64,000 bases of DNA, from NCBI RefSeq assembly GCF_002950945.1, contig NZ_CP012673.1, positions 9,500,501 through 9,564,500 on the forward strand, given 5' to 3'. The first letter of the stretch is position 1. Every line of letters begins with the position of its first letter. Below, one piece after another: positions 1-8,703 of the stretch. The notes beneath the pieces are model-generated. The model worked only from the letters and a program-made list of their open reading frames with translations, was not told where the DNA came from and searched no databases. The position numbers were made by a program, and so were the translations under genes. Source of the DNA: Sorangium cellulosum (GTDB lineage Bacteria > Myxococcota_A > Polyangia > Polyangiales > Polyangiaceae).

Positions 1-225
1 ATCGTCCGTGAACAGGAGGTGCTGGCACGCGCCGCACGCGATCTCGTACAGCCCGTCGACGAACATCTCCCCCTTGTAGACCCACTTGACCCGGCCGACC
101 GGCTCGCCCTCCATGAGCGGCACGAGCCCGTCCACGTAGGAGCGCAGGTTCAGCTGCCGCCCCCCGCACGAGGGACACCCCGCCTCGACGATCTCGGTAA
201 ACGCGCGCTCGGAGAGCCTGCTCAT
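1..225 (-). CDS. Zinc-ribbon hypothetical protein, C-terminus cut by window edge
   Basis: The reading frame from the ATG at 225 stays open to base 1, giving the first 75 residues of a protein whose end lies outside the window. Two CxxC knuckles are visible, CPSC near residue 17 and CGAC near residue 64, about 45 residues apart. This is the layout of a small zinc ribbon. Between them is a charged stretch with WVYKGEMFVDGLYEI. I do not recognise a named family. Zinc binding is inferred from the Cys spacing only. The gene runs away from the protease gene at 647. Confidence 0.6.
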   Translation of the reverse strand, partial: MSRLSERAFTEIVEAGCPSCGGRQLNLRSYVDGLVPLMEGEPVGRVKWVYKGEMFVDGLYEIACGACQHLLFTDD

Positions 226-646
226 GGGGGCCGTCTTCTAGCACGCCCCGGCCGCGCGTGAAGGCGGGCGACGCCATCCAGCGGCGCCACGTCGAGGTAG
301 CCGCAGCGACGCCGGTGACACGTGCAGGCAAAGTTTGCCGCCCCGGCAATCCTTGCCGAGGAGCGACGGCATAGATTGCCCTGTCGCCGCCGCGCCATCC
401 GCCGCCGAGCAGCGCGGGCGAGACGATATCGCTGCCACACGACGCCCTCTATTACGGGTATTACGGGCCCGCGGCCAGGAGCGGACGCCCGCGGAGGCAG
501 GGGCGCGCGTGACCCCGCCGAACTACGGCTGACGGACGGCACGAGCGTTGCTCTGCACGAGAGCGTTCGCGATCACGACTCGATCTGTCGAACACGGCGC
601 TGCTGCTGAGCAGCGCCAGTGACACGCCTCAACAAGGACCCAATTC
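226..646. other. Intergenic gap, divergent, no gene seen
   Basis: This stretch lies between the divergent zinc-ribbon and protease genes. Short ORFs on both strands are Arg/Ala-rich shadows with no family resemblance. It presumably carries both promoters, but I could not pick convincing -35/-10 pairs. Confidence 0.5.
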
Positions 647-1735
647 ATGCGCTACATGTTCGCTTTGTCGGTCGCTGCTTTTTCGCTCGCCGGGTGCGCC
701 GTCGACGCACAATTCGACGCAGAGCTCATCGATTCGTCGCGGGATCAGCTCGTCAACGGGCACGTCGCCACCGAAGCCGAATACCCGTCCACGGTCTACC
801 TGGGCGGCTGCACGGGGGTGAAGGTCGGTGAGCGCCACTTCCTCTCCGCGGCGCATTGCTTCTCGAATCCTGGGAGCGTCACGCACCTGAACGTCACGGC
901 AGACAACAACGCTCTGAACCAGGTCTCGCTCACGGTAGAGTCCGTGAACAACCACCCGGAATACGAAAATTGCACGAGCTGTGCCGGGGACAACTCGATG
1001 AGCGACTTCGGGCTCAGGCCCGACGTCACGCTCATCATCGTCAACGAGCTGACGCCGCAGATCCCGATCGCCGTGATCGATCCGAACCCGGTCCAGGTCG
1101 GCGCGCCGGTCACGTTGACCGGTTACGGCTGCGAGCGCATTCAGCCGCCGCCTCCGACGCGGTTCAAGGTGGGAGACTCCGTGACCGTCTCGCCGCTGAG
1201 CCTCGACCCTGCTGCGACCATCCCCGGCGGGTACACTACCACCGAGGGACCCGCCTTGGTCCCCGGCGCGCCCGCGCTGTGCCCCGGCGATTCGGGCGGG
1301 CCGCTGTTCCGCACCGGCACGAACCTGGTGGTCGGCATCAACGCCCTCGTCTCAGGTAACGACAGCGGCGAGATCGGGAACTGGTTCACCCGCCTGGACC
1401 AGCAATCTCGCTACGACGTTCACTCCTGGCTCGCGGGGCTGATGGGAACGCCGGGCTCGACGCCGTGCAGCTCGATCTGCAGTAACCCGACCCCGATCAC
1501 GTCCGCGGCGTTCTCCAGCGGCAATCTCGGCACGGGCGAGCGCTGCTTCGAATCCACGGCAAACTCGGCGGCCGTCAACTGCGGAGGCTTTGCTGCCTCG
1601 CGCACCTTCGAGGTCAACGGAACGGCGCTGTCCTGCAACGGAACCGCGGTCAACCTCCCCGCGAAGCGCAACGGTGGCTATTGCTTCCACGCCAGCGCCG
1701 GCGCCAACACCTGGGCCTGGTTCAGCACGTGGTGA
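647..1735 (+). CDS. Trypsin-like (S1 family) serine protease lipoprotein
   Basis: A 362-residue secreted protease. The N-terminus is a lipoprotein signal with lipobox LAGC, lipid-modified Cys at residue 17. The chymotrypsin-fold triad is readable: His70 in LSAAHCF, an Asp near 126 in RPDVTLIIV, and Ser216 in CPGDSGGPL. Residues from about 270 to the end form a Cys-containing extension (six Cys) ending in a Trp/Phe-rich segment, separate from the protease domain and perhaps for binding or anchoring. An AAGGA ribosome site lies just upstream of the ATG. It probably acts at the cell surface on proteins outside the cell. The substrate and the role of the C-terminal extension are unknown. Confidence 0.88.
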   Translation: MRYMFALSVAAFSLAGCAVDAQFDAELIDSSRDQLVNGHVATEAEYPSTVYLGGCTGVKVGERHFLSAAHCFSNPGSVTHLNVTADNNALNQVSLTVESVNNHPEYENCTSCAGDNSMSDFGLRPDVTLIIVNELTPQIPIAVIDPNPVQVGAPVTLTGYGCERIQPPPPTRFKVGDSVTVSPLSLDPAATIPGGYTTTEGPALVPGAPALCPGDSGGPLFRTGTNLVVGINALVSGNDSGEIGNWFTRLDQQSRYDVHSWLAGLMGTPGSTPCSSICSNPTPITSAAFSSGNLGTGERCFESTANSAAVNCGGFAASRTFEVNGTALSCNGTAVNLPAKRNGGYCFHASAGANTWAWFSTW

Positions 1736-1802
1736 GGATGACCTCGCGGGACGGTTAGCGCCCGCAGCCCTCGCGGACCGTGAGGCACGGCATCCGTGGT
1801 CG

Positions 1803-2606
1803 CTAGTTGCCTGCCGTGTGGGCGATCGCGAAGATGAGGTTTCGCTCGAGGCGGATCCCCTGCGGCGTGCGCCACGCCTCGAGCTCCCTGGCCAGCCGAT
1901 CGCGCACCTCGCGCTTCTCCTCGGGGCTGAGCTGCGCGAGGTGGTTGCCGAACGAGCCCGCCCCGGTCTGCCGGAAGATCTCGTCGACGTCGGCGGCGTG
2001 ATCGACGAACGTGCGGATCTCCACCGTGTCCGCGATGAACCCGGTGCGCTGGAGCAGCTCCCGGACCTCATCCACCGTCAGCTTGTGGGCATTCGTGCCC
2101 CGCGCCTCTTTCCCGAGCTCGGCCAAGATCTTGCGCTGCAGCGGCTCGATCTGGTGCGGCTTCTCGCGCGATCCGGTGCTGAACCCGAGCTTGCCGCCCG
2201 GCTTCAGCACGCGCGCCGCCTCGCTCAGCGCGCGCTGCTTCTGGTCGTCGTTCAGCCAGTGCAGGACGCTGTTCAGGTACACGACGTCGAAGCTCCTCGT
2301 GGCGAAGGCGGAGAGGTCCTCGGCGCGGCCGACCGCCGTCGCGAGGTTCGCGCGGGTCTTCTGCCGGGCGATGTCGACGCGGAGCGGGAGGGGATCGATC
2401 GCCACCACGCTGCCCTCGGCCCCGACGATCTCCGCGACGTGCGCCGCCAGCCGGCCCGTGCCGGCGCCCACGTCGAGCACGCGCTGGCCGCTCCGCACGC
2501 CCAGCGCCGCGATGAGGAGCTTGCCGTGGTTGAATTGCCGGTCGCTGCCGTGCTCGTAGGCCTGGGCGAGCTCCGGGGTGTCGAGTGCAAGGCTGATGGT
2601 GGTCAT
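1803..2606 (-). CDS. SAM-dependent class I methyltransferase
   Basis: A 267-residue soluble enzyme. Motif I, VLDVGAGTGRLA, lies at residues 43-54 and an acidic SAM-ribose contact follows in VVAIDP near 71. The post-II region reads FDVVYLNSVLHWL and motif III is ARVLKPGGKL around 131-140. This order is typical of the Methyltransf_11/UbiE-like group. The track-long open frame extends upstream to 3833, but homology-like sequence begins at MTTISLALD, so the ATG at 2606 is chosen. The C-terminal 80 residues are helical and charged. The substrate cannot be read from sequence. It is transcribed divergently from the aldo/keto reductase. Confidence 0.85.
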   Translation of the reverse strand: MTTISLALDTPELAQAYEHGSDRQFNHGKLLIAALGVRSGQRVLDVGAGTGRLAAHVAEIVGAEGSVVAIDPLPLRVDIARQKTRANLATAVGRAEDLSAFATRSFDVVYLNSVLHWLNDDQKQRALSEAARVLKPGGKLGFSTGSREKPHQIEPLQRKILAELGKEARGTNAHKLTVDEVRELLQRTGFIADTVEIRTFVDHAADVDEIFRQTGAGSFGNHLAQLSPEEKREVRDRLARELEAWRTPQGIRLERNLIFAIAHTAGN

Positions 2607-2978
2607 GAGGGCCGCCCGAGCAGGCGCCGTGCCGGATGCACCGGGAGCAGCGGCGGCCGGACGCACACGCCGGAGGACCACGCCGCCGCGGCGACCCGCA
2701 CGCGGCGGCCCGCGCTCGCCGCTGCTCCTGGGCCAGCAGCGCTGCTGCCCTGGTGCTGCGCCGCGGGCAGCGCTGCCGCCGGCGTTCCACGCAGCGGCCC
2801 AGAGGCGCCCTGCACGTCGCCGGCCGGCGGCGGTGCCAGGGACTCCGACGGTCGCGACGGCGGCCGCGTCGGGGATGGCGGCGACGGTGGCCCGCGGCTC
2901 GCTTCCTCTGCCGCCGACGCGCGTCATGGCCTCGTCCGTGCGGGGCCGCCAGGGGTGACGTCTGGAAGGGATGATCGC
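2607..2978. other. Divergent intergenic gap, no gene seen
   Basis: A 372-base, very GC-rich region between the divergent methyltransferase and aldo/keto reductase genes. ORFs crossing it on both strands are low-complexity Ala/Arg/Gly shadows. It must contain the two promoters, but nothing near consensus stands out. Confidence 0.5.
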
Positions 2979-3917
2979 ATGGAGAAGAGACGGATCGGAT
3001 CGCTCGAGGTGTCGGTCGTGGGCCTCGGGTGCAACAACTTCGGCGGCCGCATCGACGCGCAGCGGACGGCGGCCGTGGTGGGCGCGGCGCTCGACGCGGG
3101 CATCAACTTCTTCGACACGGCCGACATCTACGGCGGGACGCGCAGCGAGGAGCTGCTCGGCCGGGCGCTCGGGCGCCGGCGCAGCGAGGTGATCGTCGCG
3201 ACCAAGTTCGGCGTCCCGCTCGACGACCAGCGCAGGGGCGGCGCGAGACCGGCGTACATCCAGCGCGCCGTGGAGGACAGCCTGCGCCGGCTGGGCACCG
3301 ACTGGATCGACCTCTACCAGCTGCACCGGCCCGATCCCGAGACGCCGATCGAGGACACGCTGGGGGCGCTCGACGCGCTGGTCCGCGCGGGCAAGGTGCG
3401 CGAGATCGGCAACTCGAACTTCTCGGCCGACCAGCTGCGCGGCGCCGAGCAGGCCGTCCGCCCGGGCGCGGCGCGCTTCGTGAGCGTCCAGAACGAGTAC
3501 AGCCTGCTCCAGCGCGAGCCCGAGCGGGAGGTGCTGGCGGAGAGCAAGCGCCTCGGCATCGCCTTCCTGCCGTACTTCCCGCTGGCGAGCGGCCTGCTCT
3601 CGGGGAAGTACCTCCCGGGCCACCCCGCGCCCGAGGGCGCCCGGCTGGCGGCGCCGGAAGCGCCGCTCACGGCCCGCTTCCTGACCGACCAGAACCGCAG
3701 CACCGCCGAGGCGCTCTCCGCGTTCGCCTCGTCCCGGGGCCGCTCGCTCCTGGAGCTCGCCTTCTCCTGGCTCGCCGGCCGTCCGGCGGTCGCCTCCGTG
3801 ATCGCCGGGGCGACGTCGCCGGAGCAGGTGCACGCGAACGCCGCGGCGGTGGGCTTCCGGTTGACCGCGGACGACCTCCAGGAGATCGACCGCCTGGCGC
3901 CGCCGCCGCCGCGCTAG
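2979..3917 (+). CDS. Aldo/keto reductase
   Basis: A 312-residue NADPH-dependent oxidoreductase of the aldo/keto reductase superfamily. The catalytic tetrad is complete: Asp46 and Tyr51 in FFDTADIYGG, Lys76 in VATKFGV and His116 in LYQLHRPD. The usual (beta/alpha)8 signatures follow, including GKVREIGNSNFS and the coenzyme-binding region SVIAGATSPEQV near residue 270. A purine-rich GGAAGGGA precedes the ATG at 2979 by about 8 bases. The frame is open far upstream, but that part is Ala/Arg noise. It resembles the YghZ/Tas-like group that reduces small aldehydes. The physiological substrate is unknown. Confidence 0.92.
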   Translation: MEKRRIGSLEVSVVGLGCNNFGGRIDAQRTAAVVGAALDAGINFFDTADIYGGTRSEELLGRALGRRRSEVIVATKFGVPLDDQRRGGARPAYIQRAVEDSLRRLGTDWIDLYQLHRPDPETPIEDTLGALDALVRAGKVREIGNSNFSADQLRGAEQAVRPGAARFVSVQNEYSLLQREPEREVLAESKRLGIAFLPYFPLASGLLSGKYLPGHPAPEGARLAAPEAPLTARFLTDQNRSTAEALSAFASSRGRSLLELAFSWLAGRPAVASVIAGATSPEQVHANAAAVGFRLTADDLQEIDRLAPPPPR

Positions 3918-3986
3918 CGAGCGCTGCCCGGGCCGGGAGCCGCCGCGGCGCCGGCCCTCCGCGTACCTCCAGCCTCACGGCAGGTT

Positions 3987-4130
3987 TTGCTCGGGAGCTC
4001 GCCCTTGGTCTCATCACCTCTCCGGGACATCAAGTCTGTCCTGTTCGATCTCGACGGCACGTTGTTCGACCGCGAGGCCGCGGTGCCGCGCCGGCAGCAG
4101 GCGAGGCGAAGGTCCCTGCCCCCCGCTTGC
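3987..4130 (+). pseudogene. HAD-superfamily hydrolase, N-terminal remnant
   Basis: From a TTG at 3987 the frame encodes a segment ending in DIKSVLFDLDGTLFDRE. This is the HAD motif I (DxDGT with the nucleophile Asp) preceded by its usual hydrophobic strand. After about 35 residues the similarity stops and the frame runs into the acetyltransferase gene out of phase. No motif II, III or IV follows. It is best read as the 5' stub of a phosphatase-like gene whose remainder was lost when the downstream acetyltransferase was joined, though a short expressed peptide cannot be excluded. Confidence 0.55.
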
Positions 4131-4168
4131 GGTCCAAAAGCGGGCTTGGCATCCTGCATCGACTTCCC

Positions 4169-4696
4169 ATGCCGCTGCCGTCCCCGCTCGATGAAGTGCA
4201 CATCCGCCTGGCGACGGAGGCGGATCTGCCCGCGATCGACGAGATCTACGCGCTCTACGTCGAGCGCTCGACCTGCACGTTCGCCACCACGGTGCCGACC
4301 CCGGCGGAGCGGCGGGCCTGGCTGCTCGCGCACGGGCCCGCGCACCCCGTCACCGTGGCGGTCGAGCGCGACGGGACCGTGGTCGGCTGGGGCTCGCTGT
4401 CCACGTGGAACCCGCGCGAGGCGTACGCCCGCTCCGTCGAGGACTCGGTGTACGTGCGCGAAGGCCACCACCGGCGCGGGCTCGGGCGCCGCCTCCTCGC
4501 CGACCTGGTGAGCCGCGCGATCGTGCTCGGACACCGGACGATCGTCGCGCAGATCGCGGGCGACCAGGCGCCGAGCCTCGCGCTGCACCGCGCGCTCGGG
4601 TTCGAGGACGCCGGGCGGCTCCGCGACGTCGGGTACAAGTTCGACCGCTGGCTCGACGTGGTCCTCATGCAGCGGGCGCTCCCCCACCCCGCCTGA
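4169..4696 (+). CDS. GNAT acetyltransferase, phosphinothricin acetyltransferase-like
   Basis: A 175-residue N-acetyltransferase. The N-terminus has the pattern of the PAT/MddA group: IRLATEADLPAIDEIYALYV, then STCTFATTVPT and ERRAW. The acetyl-CoA loop R-x-x-G-x-G/A is visible as HHRRGLGRRLL at 101-110. The late motif SLALHRALGFEDAG is the usual GNAT helix 4/beta 7 region. Length matches the family (about 170-185). Relatives acetylate phosphinothricin or methionine sulfoximine/sulfone. Which applies here is an inference. The start follows a degraded HAD gene rather than a clear ribosome site, so translation may begin slightly elsewhere. Confidence 0.85.
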   Translation: MPLPSPLDEVHIRLATEADLPAIDEIYALYVERSTCTFATTVPTPAERRAWLLAHGPAHPVTVAVERDGTVVGWGSLSTWNPREAYARSVEDSVYVREGHHRRGLGRRLLADLVSRAIVLGHRTIVAQIAGDQAPSLALHRALGFEDAGRLRDVGYKFDRWLDVVLMQRALPHPA

Positions 4697-4789
4697 CGAG
4701 CCGCGGCCGCCCCGAACGCCGTGACGCCGGAGCGGCCGACCTGAACCGCCGCGCCTCGCCCGCCGGCGAGCGCAGCGCCACCCGCAGCG

Positions 4790-6418
4790 CTACGACGCCT
4801 TCGCGGCCTTCTGGCCCTGAAGCGCGTCCGGGTTCCCCGGGCCCTCGAGGTACTCGTCGTACGTGCCGTTGAAGAGGCGCGGCCCGCTGGCCGACAGCTC
4901 GAGCACGCGGGTGCCGAGCTTGCCGATGAAATGCCGGTCGTGGCTCGTGACGATGACCGTCCCCTTGTAGGCGATGAGCGCTTGGAGGAGCGCGTCGATG
5001 CTCTCGACGTCGAGGTGGTTCGTCGGCTCGTCGAGCACGACGACGTTGTTCTTCACCAGGATGAGCTTCGCGAGGAACAGGCGCGCCGCCTCGCCGCCCG
5101 AGAGGTTCTCCGTCTTCTTGAGCCCGGCCTCGCCGCTGAAGAGCAGCTTCCCGAGCACCGAGCGGACGTGCTCCTTCGGCGCGCTCGGATCGAAGCGGTA
5201 CAGCCAGTCGTAGGCCGTGTACCCGGGCTCGATCGCCTCGTGGTGGTCCTGGGCGAAGTAGCCGACGTTCGTGTCGTGGCCCCACGTGACCGACCCGGCG
5301 TCGGGCGTGAGCTCGCCGACGAGGAGCTTGAGCAGCGTCGACTTGCCGATGCCGCTCGGCCCGATCACGGCGAGCTTGTCGCCGCGGTTCAGGTTCATGT
5401 CGAGCTTCTCGATCACGCGCAGCTCGCCGAAGCTCTTCGCGAGCCCGTCGACGCGCAGCACGTCGCGGCCGGACGGCTTCTCGATCTCGAACTTGATGTA
5501 CGGCCGGACGACGCTCGTGCGCCGCACCTGGATGCCCGCCTCGAGCTTCTCGATCTCCTTCACGCGCGACTGCGCCTGGCTCGACCGGCTCGCGCTCGCG
5601 CCGAAGCGGGCCACGAAGTCCTTGAGCTCGGCGATCTTCTTCTTCTTCTGCGCGGCGTCCGCGTCCGACTGGCGCTGCCCGGTCGTCTTCTGCTCGATGA
5701 AGTCGTCGTAGTCGCCCGTGTAGACCGTGACCGTCTGGTAGTCGACGTCGGCGACGTGCGTCGCGATCGCGTTCATGAAGTGCCGGTCGTGGCTCACGAC
5801 GAGGAGCGTGCCGCGGAAGGTGTCCGTGAGGAACGACTCGAGCCAGCGGATCGAGTCGAGGTCGAGGTGGTTCGTCGGCTCGTCGAGCAGCAGCACGTCG
5901 GCGCCGGCGAAGAGCGTCTGGGCGATGAGGACGCGGAGCTTGTACCCGCCCGCGAGCGTGCTCACCGTGCTCGTGTGCCGCGACGTCGCGATCCCGAGGC
6001 CCTCCAGGATCTCGGCGGCGCGCGCCTCGGCGGTGTAGCCGTCCTCCTCGCCGATCGTGCCCTCCAGCTCGGCGAGCCGCATGCCGACCTCGTCCGTCAT
6101 CTCGCCCTCGAGCAGGCGATCGCGCTCGTGCATCGCGTCCCAGAGGGCCCGGTTGCCCATGAGCACGGTGTCGAGGATCCGGCAGGACTCGTAGGCGAAA
6201 TGGTCCTGCTTGAGCACCCCGACCTTCAGCTGCCGCGGGATCTCGACCGTGCCCTGGTCCGACTCTTCCTCGCCGGAGACGATCTTGAGCAGCGTCGACT
6301 TCCCGGCGCCGTTCGCGCCGACGAGCACATACCGCTTGCCGGGGTCGAACCGCATCGAGACGTTCTCGAAGAGGATCTTGGGGCCGTATCGCTTGGTGAG
6401 CTTTTCGAGCGTGATCAT
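4790..6418 (-). CDS. ABC-F family ATPase (YbiT-like)
   Basis: A 542-residue soluble protein with two ABC nucleotide-binding domains and no membrane segment. The first Walker A is GANGAGKST at 34-42 and the second is GPSGIGKST near 350. Signatures are LAGGYKLRVLIAQ in the first half and LSGGEAARLFLAK in the second. Walker B is LLLDEPTNHLD and VVLDEPTNHLD. The N-terminus and the charged inter-domain linker (about 240-320) fit the YbiT-type ABC-F group, which acts on the ribosome in translation. The ATG at 6418 begins a canonical ABC-F start. Nothing here suggests an antibiotic-resistance ABC-F. It ends about 90 bases from the convergent acetyltransferase. Confidence 0.92.
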   Translation of the reverse strand: MITLEKLTKRYGPKILFENVSMRFDPGKRYVLVGANGAGKSTLLKIVSGEEESDQGTVEIPRQLKVGVLKQDHFAYESCRILDTVLMGNRALWDAMHERDRLLEGEMTDEVGMRLAELEGTIGEEDGYTAEARAAEILEGLGIATSRHTSTVSTLAGGYKLRVLIAQTLFAGADVLLLDEPTNHLDLDSIRWLESFLTDTFRGTLLVVSHDRHFMNAIATHVADVDYQTVTVYTGDYDDFIEQKTTGQRQSDADAAQKKKKIAELKDFVARFGASASRSSQAQSRVKEIEKLEAGIQVRRTSVVRPYIKFEIEKPSGRDVLRVDGLAKSFGELRVIEKLDMNLNRGDKLAVIGPSGIGKSTLLKLLVGELTPDAGSVTWGHDTNVGYFAQDHHEAIEPGYTAYDWLYRFDPSAPKEHVRSVLGKLLFSGEAGLKKTENLSGGEAARLFLAKLILVKNNVVVLDEPTNHLDVESIDALLQALIAYKGTVIVTSHDRHFIGKLGTRVLELSASGPRLFNGTYDEYLEGPGNPDALQGQKAAKAS

Positions 6419-7189
6419 TGCAGCGGCGGGGGAGTAGCACGGCTCGGCCCGCGGTTCCGGTGAATTCTGGCGGACGTGCGCCGGCGCCCTCCCGCCTGCG
6501 CTGGGCAGGGCAGGACACGAGCGGGGCGCGCGCGGCCCCGGCGTGCGCTCCGCGCCGCGGCGGTGAGGAGCTCCGCCCTCGAGCGAGGACCGCTGCCGGG
6601 CGCGGTCGGCGGGCTTCGGGATCCGGCCGGGCGAAGGGCGGCGCGCGCGCGAGCGGCGCAGCTCGAGGCCGGAGCCGGCGGCTCACCAGCTCGACCCGCG
6701 CCACCCTCTCGTTCACTCCGGATGTCACCGCGCGCGGCCAGTCCGTATCTCACGACGACGGCGCGCCCGTCGCCGGAATGGAGGTGGTCACATCGTCACG
6801 GATCACCCCACATGCGGGCGACGGCCGCCCTCCGGCGAGATCGCGCCGGACTCGTGGAGTCCACGGCTGCTCCACAGCAACTCATGAGGCTCTACGCCGG
6901 GTCGGGTCCCGCATATCCTACACTCGGCCCTACGCAACGCTGCATCATGTGACTCCAGGCGCGGCAGGCCGGAGGATCGACCATGGTGTTCTACGTTGCG
7001 TAACGGTGTGGGTCTCCGCTCTATCTCTCGCCGTTTATTTTCTCCAACTCCCCTTGACAGATCGGCCTTCGATGCGATGTCATCGCCGCCGGGATCGAGC
7101 ATGCACCTGGGGGGCCTGCGGCCTTGTACCGCTTCCATCGGATCGGCGCGGCGTTCGTTTGCGGTGTTCACGGGCGATGCGGGCGTTCC
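6419..7189. other. Divergent intergenic gap, 771 bases
   Basis: The first 300 bases (about 6419-6720) are extremely GC-rich and hold only shadow ORFs. From about 6730 the GC content falls, as expected for a regulatory stretch before the substrate-binding-protein gene. A TTGACA hexamer at 7054-7059 sits in sequence conserved upstream of the paralogous gene near 42 kb. No coding sequence, RNA gene or repeat is apparent. Confidence 0.5.
7054..7059 (+). promoter_or_regulatory. Putative -35 element conserved in both SBP paralogs
   Basis: TTGACA preceded by CCCC and followed 17 bases later by ATGTCA. The same block, CCCCTTGACAG then TCGATG and GATG, occurs upstream of the paralogous gene at 42099-42094 on the minus strand. 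Conservation across two diverged copies suggests a shared promoter. The -10 is weak, so the exact start is uncertain. Confidence 0.45.
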
Positions 7190-8488
7190 ATGCGCGCCGG
7201 GCTGCTCGTGGGACTCGCGTCCTTGAACTCGGCCTCATGCGCCCCGACAGCGTCCGAGCACCCGGAGGACGCGGTCGTCATCGGGGCGCTCCTGCCCTTC
7301 TCCGGTGGCGAGTCGGCCATCGGCCGCAACCTCGAGCAAGCGATGCTGCTCGCCATCGAGGACCTGAACGACGCAGGAGGGCTCGACGGGAGACCGTTCG
7401 ACGTCCGGAGCCGGGACAGCCACTCCAGCTCGGTGCGCGGGTTCTATCAGCTGCAAGAGCTGCTTTACACGGACGAGGTGGACTACCTGGTAGGGCCCGA
7501 GGAGAACGATCTCGCCGGCCAGATCGCGCAGGACGTGAAGCTGAACGACGCGTTCCACATGCTGCCGGGGTATGCCGCGCCCGCCGTCGCGCGCAGCGAG
7601 ACGAGGGGAGGCCGGATGCGGCTCGCCCCCTCCTCGATCGACGTCGGTTGCGCCCTGGCGAGGCTCGCCCGATCGGAGGACATCGACACCGTGAACACCC
7701 TCTCGGCGCGGGACGACTACAACGCCACCGTCAGCAGCGCGTTCACGACGCAGTTCGAGTATCTCGGGGGCAGGATCCTCCCCTCCGTGTCGTTCGCGTC
7801 GGGCGAGCGGACGTACAGGACCAAGCTCGAGTCCGCGTTCGAGGCAAAAGCCGAGCGCACGCTCCTGGCCGCCTATCCCGCCACCGCCTCGACCATCGTG
7901 ACCGAATGGACCGCCTCCGGACGCCCGGGCACCTGGCTCCTCGGTCCGGCGCTGCGCACCGAGGTGCTCCTCGCCAACATCCCTGCGGGCTCTCTCGACG
8001 GATACATCGGGGTGTCGCCGTCGCTCAGCCTGCGGAGCGAGTGCGACGCCACGGGCGAAGGCCGGGAGACGGTCGAGTGCACGACCGGGAACGCCGCCGC
8101 CTTCATCGAGCACTTCTCGCGCCGGTGGGACGGCGAGGTGCCGCTGCCCGCAGCGCACTTCTACTACGACGGCGTCGTCCTCATCGCGATGGGGCTCGTG
8201 TACGGCCAGGCGACGAGCGGGGAGATCCCTTCGTCCGGGCACGCGCTGGAGAACATCATCCGCGAGCTCAACAACCCCGAGCACGAGGCGGTCTCGTGGC
8301 GAGAGCTCCGGGCGGCGATGCCCAGGCTCCGCGCGGGGATCCCGCTGCGGTACGTCGGTGCGGCCGCTGAATACGAATTCGACGAGTACGGGGCGAACAG
8401 GCATCATTTCATGCAGAGGTGGACCATCGAGGGGGGCGCCTTCGTCGATCACTCCCCCGTCTCCGTGGCGTGCCGCTCGCCGCGCTGA
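7190..8488 (+). CDS. Periplasmic substrate-binding protein, branched-chain amino acid (type I) family
   Basis: A 432-residue exported binding protein. From the ATG at 7190 it has a short signal, MRAGLLVGLASLNSASC, whose Cys suggests lipidation although the lipobox is imperfect. The mature part starts with VVIGALLPFSGGESAIGR and DLNDAGGLDGRPF, the hallmark opening of LivK/AmiC-type Peripla_BP_6 proteins. YLVGPEEND and SSTSTIV-like hinge segments follow. A close paralog lies at 40674-41978. No permease or ATPase gene is nearby, so it may serve a transporter encoded elsewhere or act as a sensor. A frame-open extension to 7124 is possible but lacks signal-like sequence. Confidence 0.85.
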   Translation: MRAGLLVGLASLNSASCAPTASEHPEDAVVIGALLPFSGGESAIGRNLEQAMLLAIEDLNDAGGLDGRPFDVRSRDSHSSSVRGFYQLQELLYTDEVDYLVGPEENDLAGQIAQDVKLNDAFHMLPGYAAPAVARSETRGGRMRLAPSSIDVGCALARLARSEDIDTVNTLSARDDYNATVSSAFTTQFEYLGGRILPSVSFASGERTYRTKLESAFEAKAERTLLAAYPATASTIVTEWTASGRPGTWLLGPALRTEVLLANIPAGSLDGYIGVSPSLSLRSECDATGEGRETVECTTGNAAAFIEHFSRRWDGEVPLPAAHFYYDGVVLIAMGLVYGQATSGEIPSSGHALENIIRELNNPEHEAVSWRELRAAMPRLRAGIPLRYVGAAAEYEFDEYGANRHHFMQRWTIEGGAFVDHSPVSVACRSPR

Positions 8489-8550
8489 TCTCGCCGAGAG
8501 CTCGGCTCCCACGCGATATCGACTCTCACGCAGGGGTTCCGCGCGCGACC

Positions 8551-8646
8551 ATCGAAGCCTTCTTTGCGCCGGTCGCCACCGGCGCGAGCCGAGCCATGGG
8601 CGAGCTCGGGGTCACGGGGAACGACGAGATCGGCGCGACCCAGTAG
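8551..8646 (+). pseudogene. Remnant of sugar-binding protein gene with internal deletion
   Basis: The frame reads FFAPVATGASRAMGELG, VTGN, then DEIGATQ and stop. Each block matches the intact gene at 39443-40579: FFAPIATGASRAVGELG, VTGN, and the C-terminal DEIGATQ. The 5' part, 12 bases between the first two blocks, and about 270 codons between VTGN and DEIGATQ are missing. The remnant follows the binding-protein gene on the same strand, as the intact partner does near 40 kb. It is therefore the collapsed second gene of a duplicated two-gene module. Confidence 0.85.
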
Positions 8647-8703
8647 CGGTGTCGTGGCTCGCGGACGAGGAGGTCGGCGCCGGCGACGACGCGCTCCCGC
8701 GCC

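Noticed and set aside
1590..2978. Long plus-strand extension upstream of the aldo/keto reductase
   Set aside because: It overlaps the methyltransferase antisense and lacks protein-like composition; the reductase begins at its usual N-terminus at 2979.
4931..6463. 510-codon plus-strand frame
   Set aside because: Antisense to the ABC-F gene; Arg/Leu/Val/Glu-biased shadow translation with no recognisable motif.
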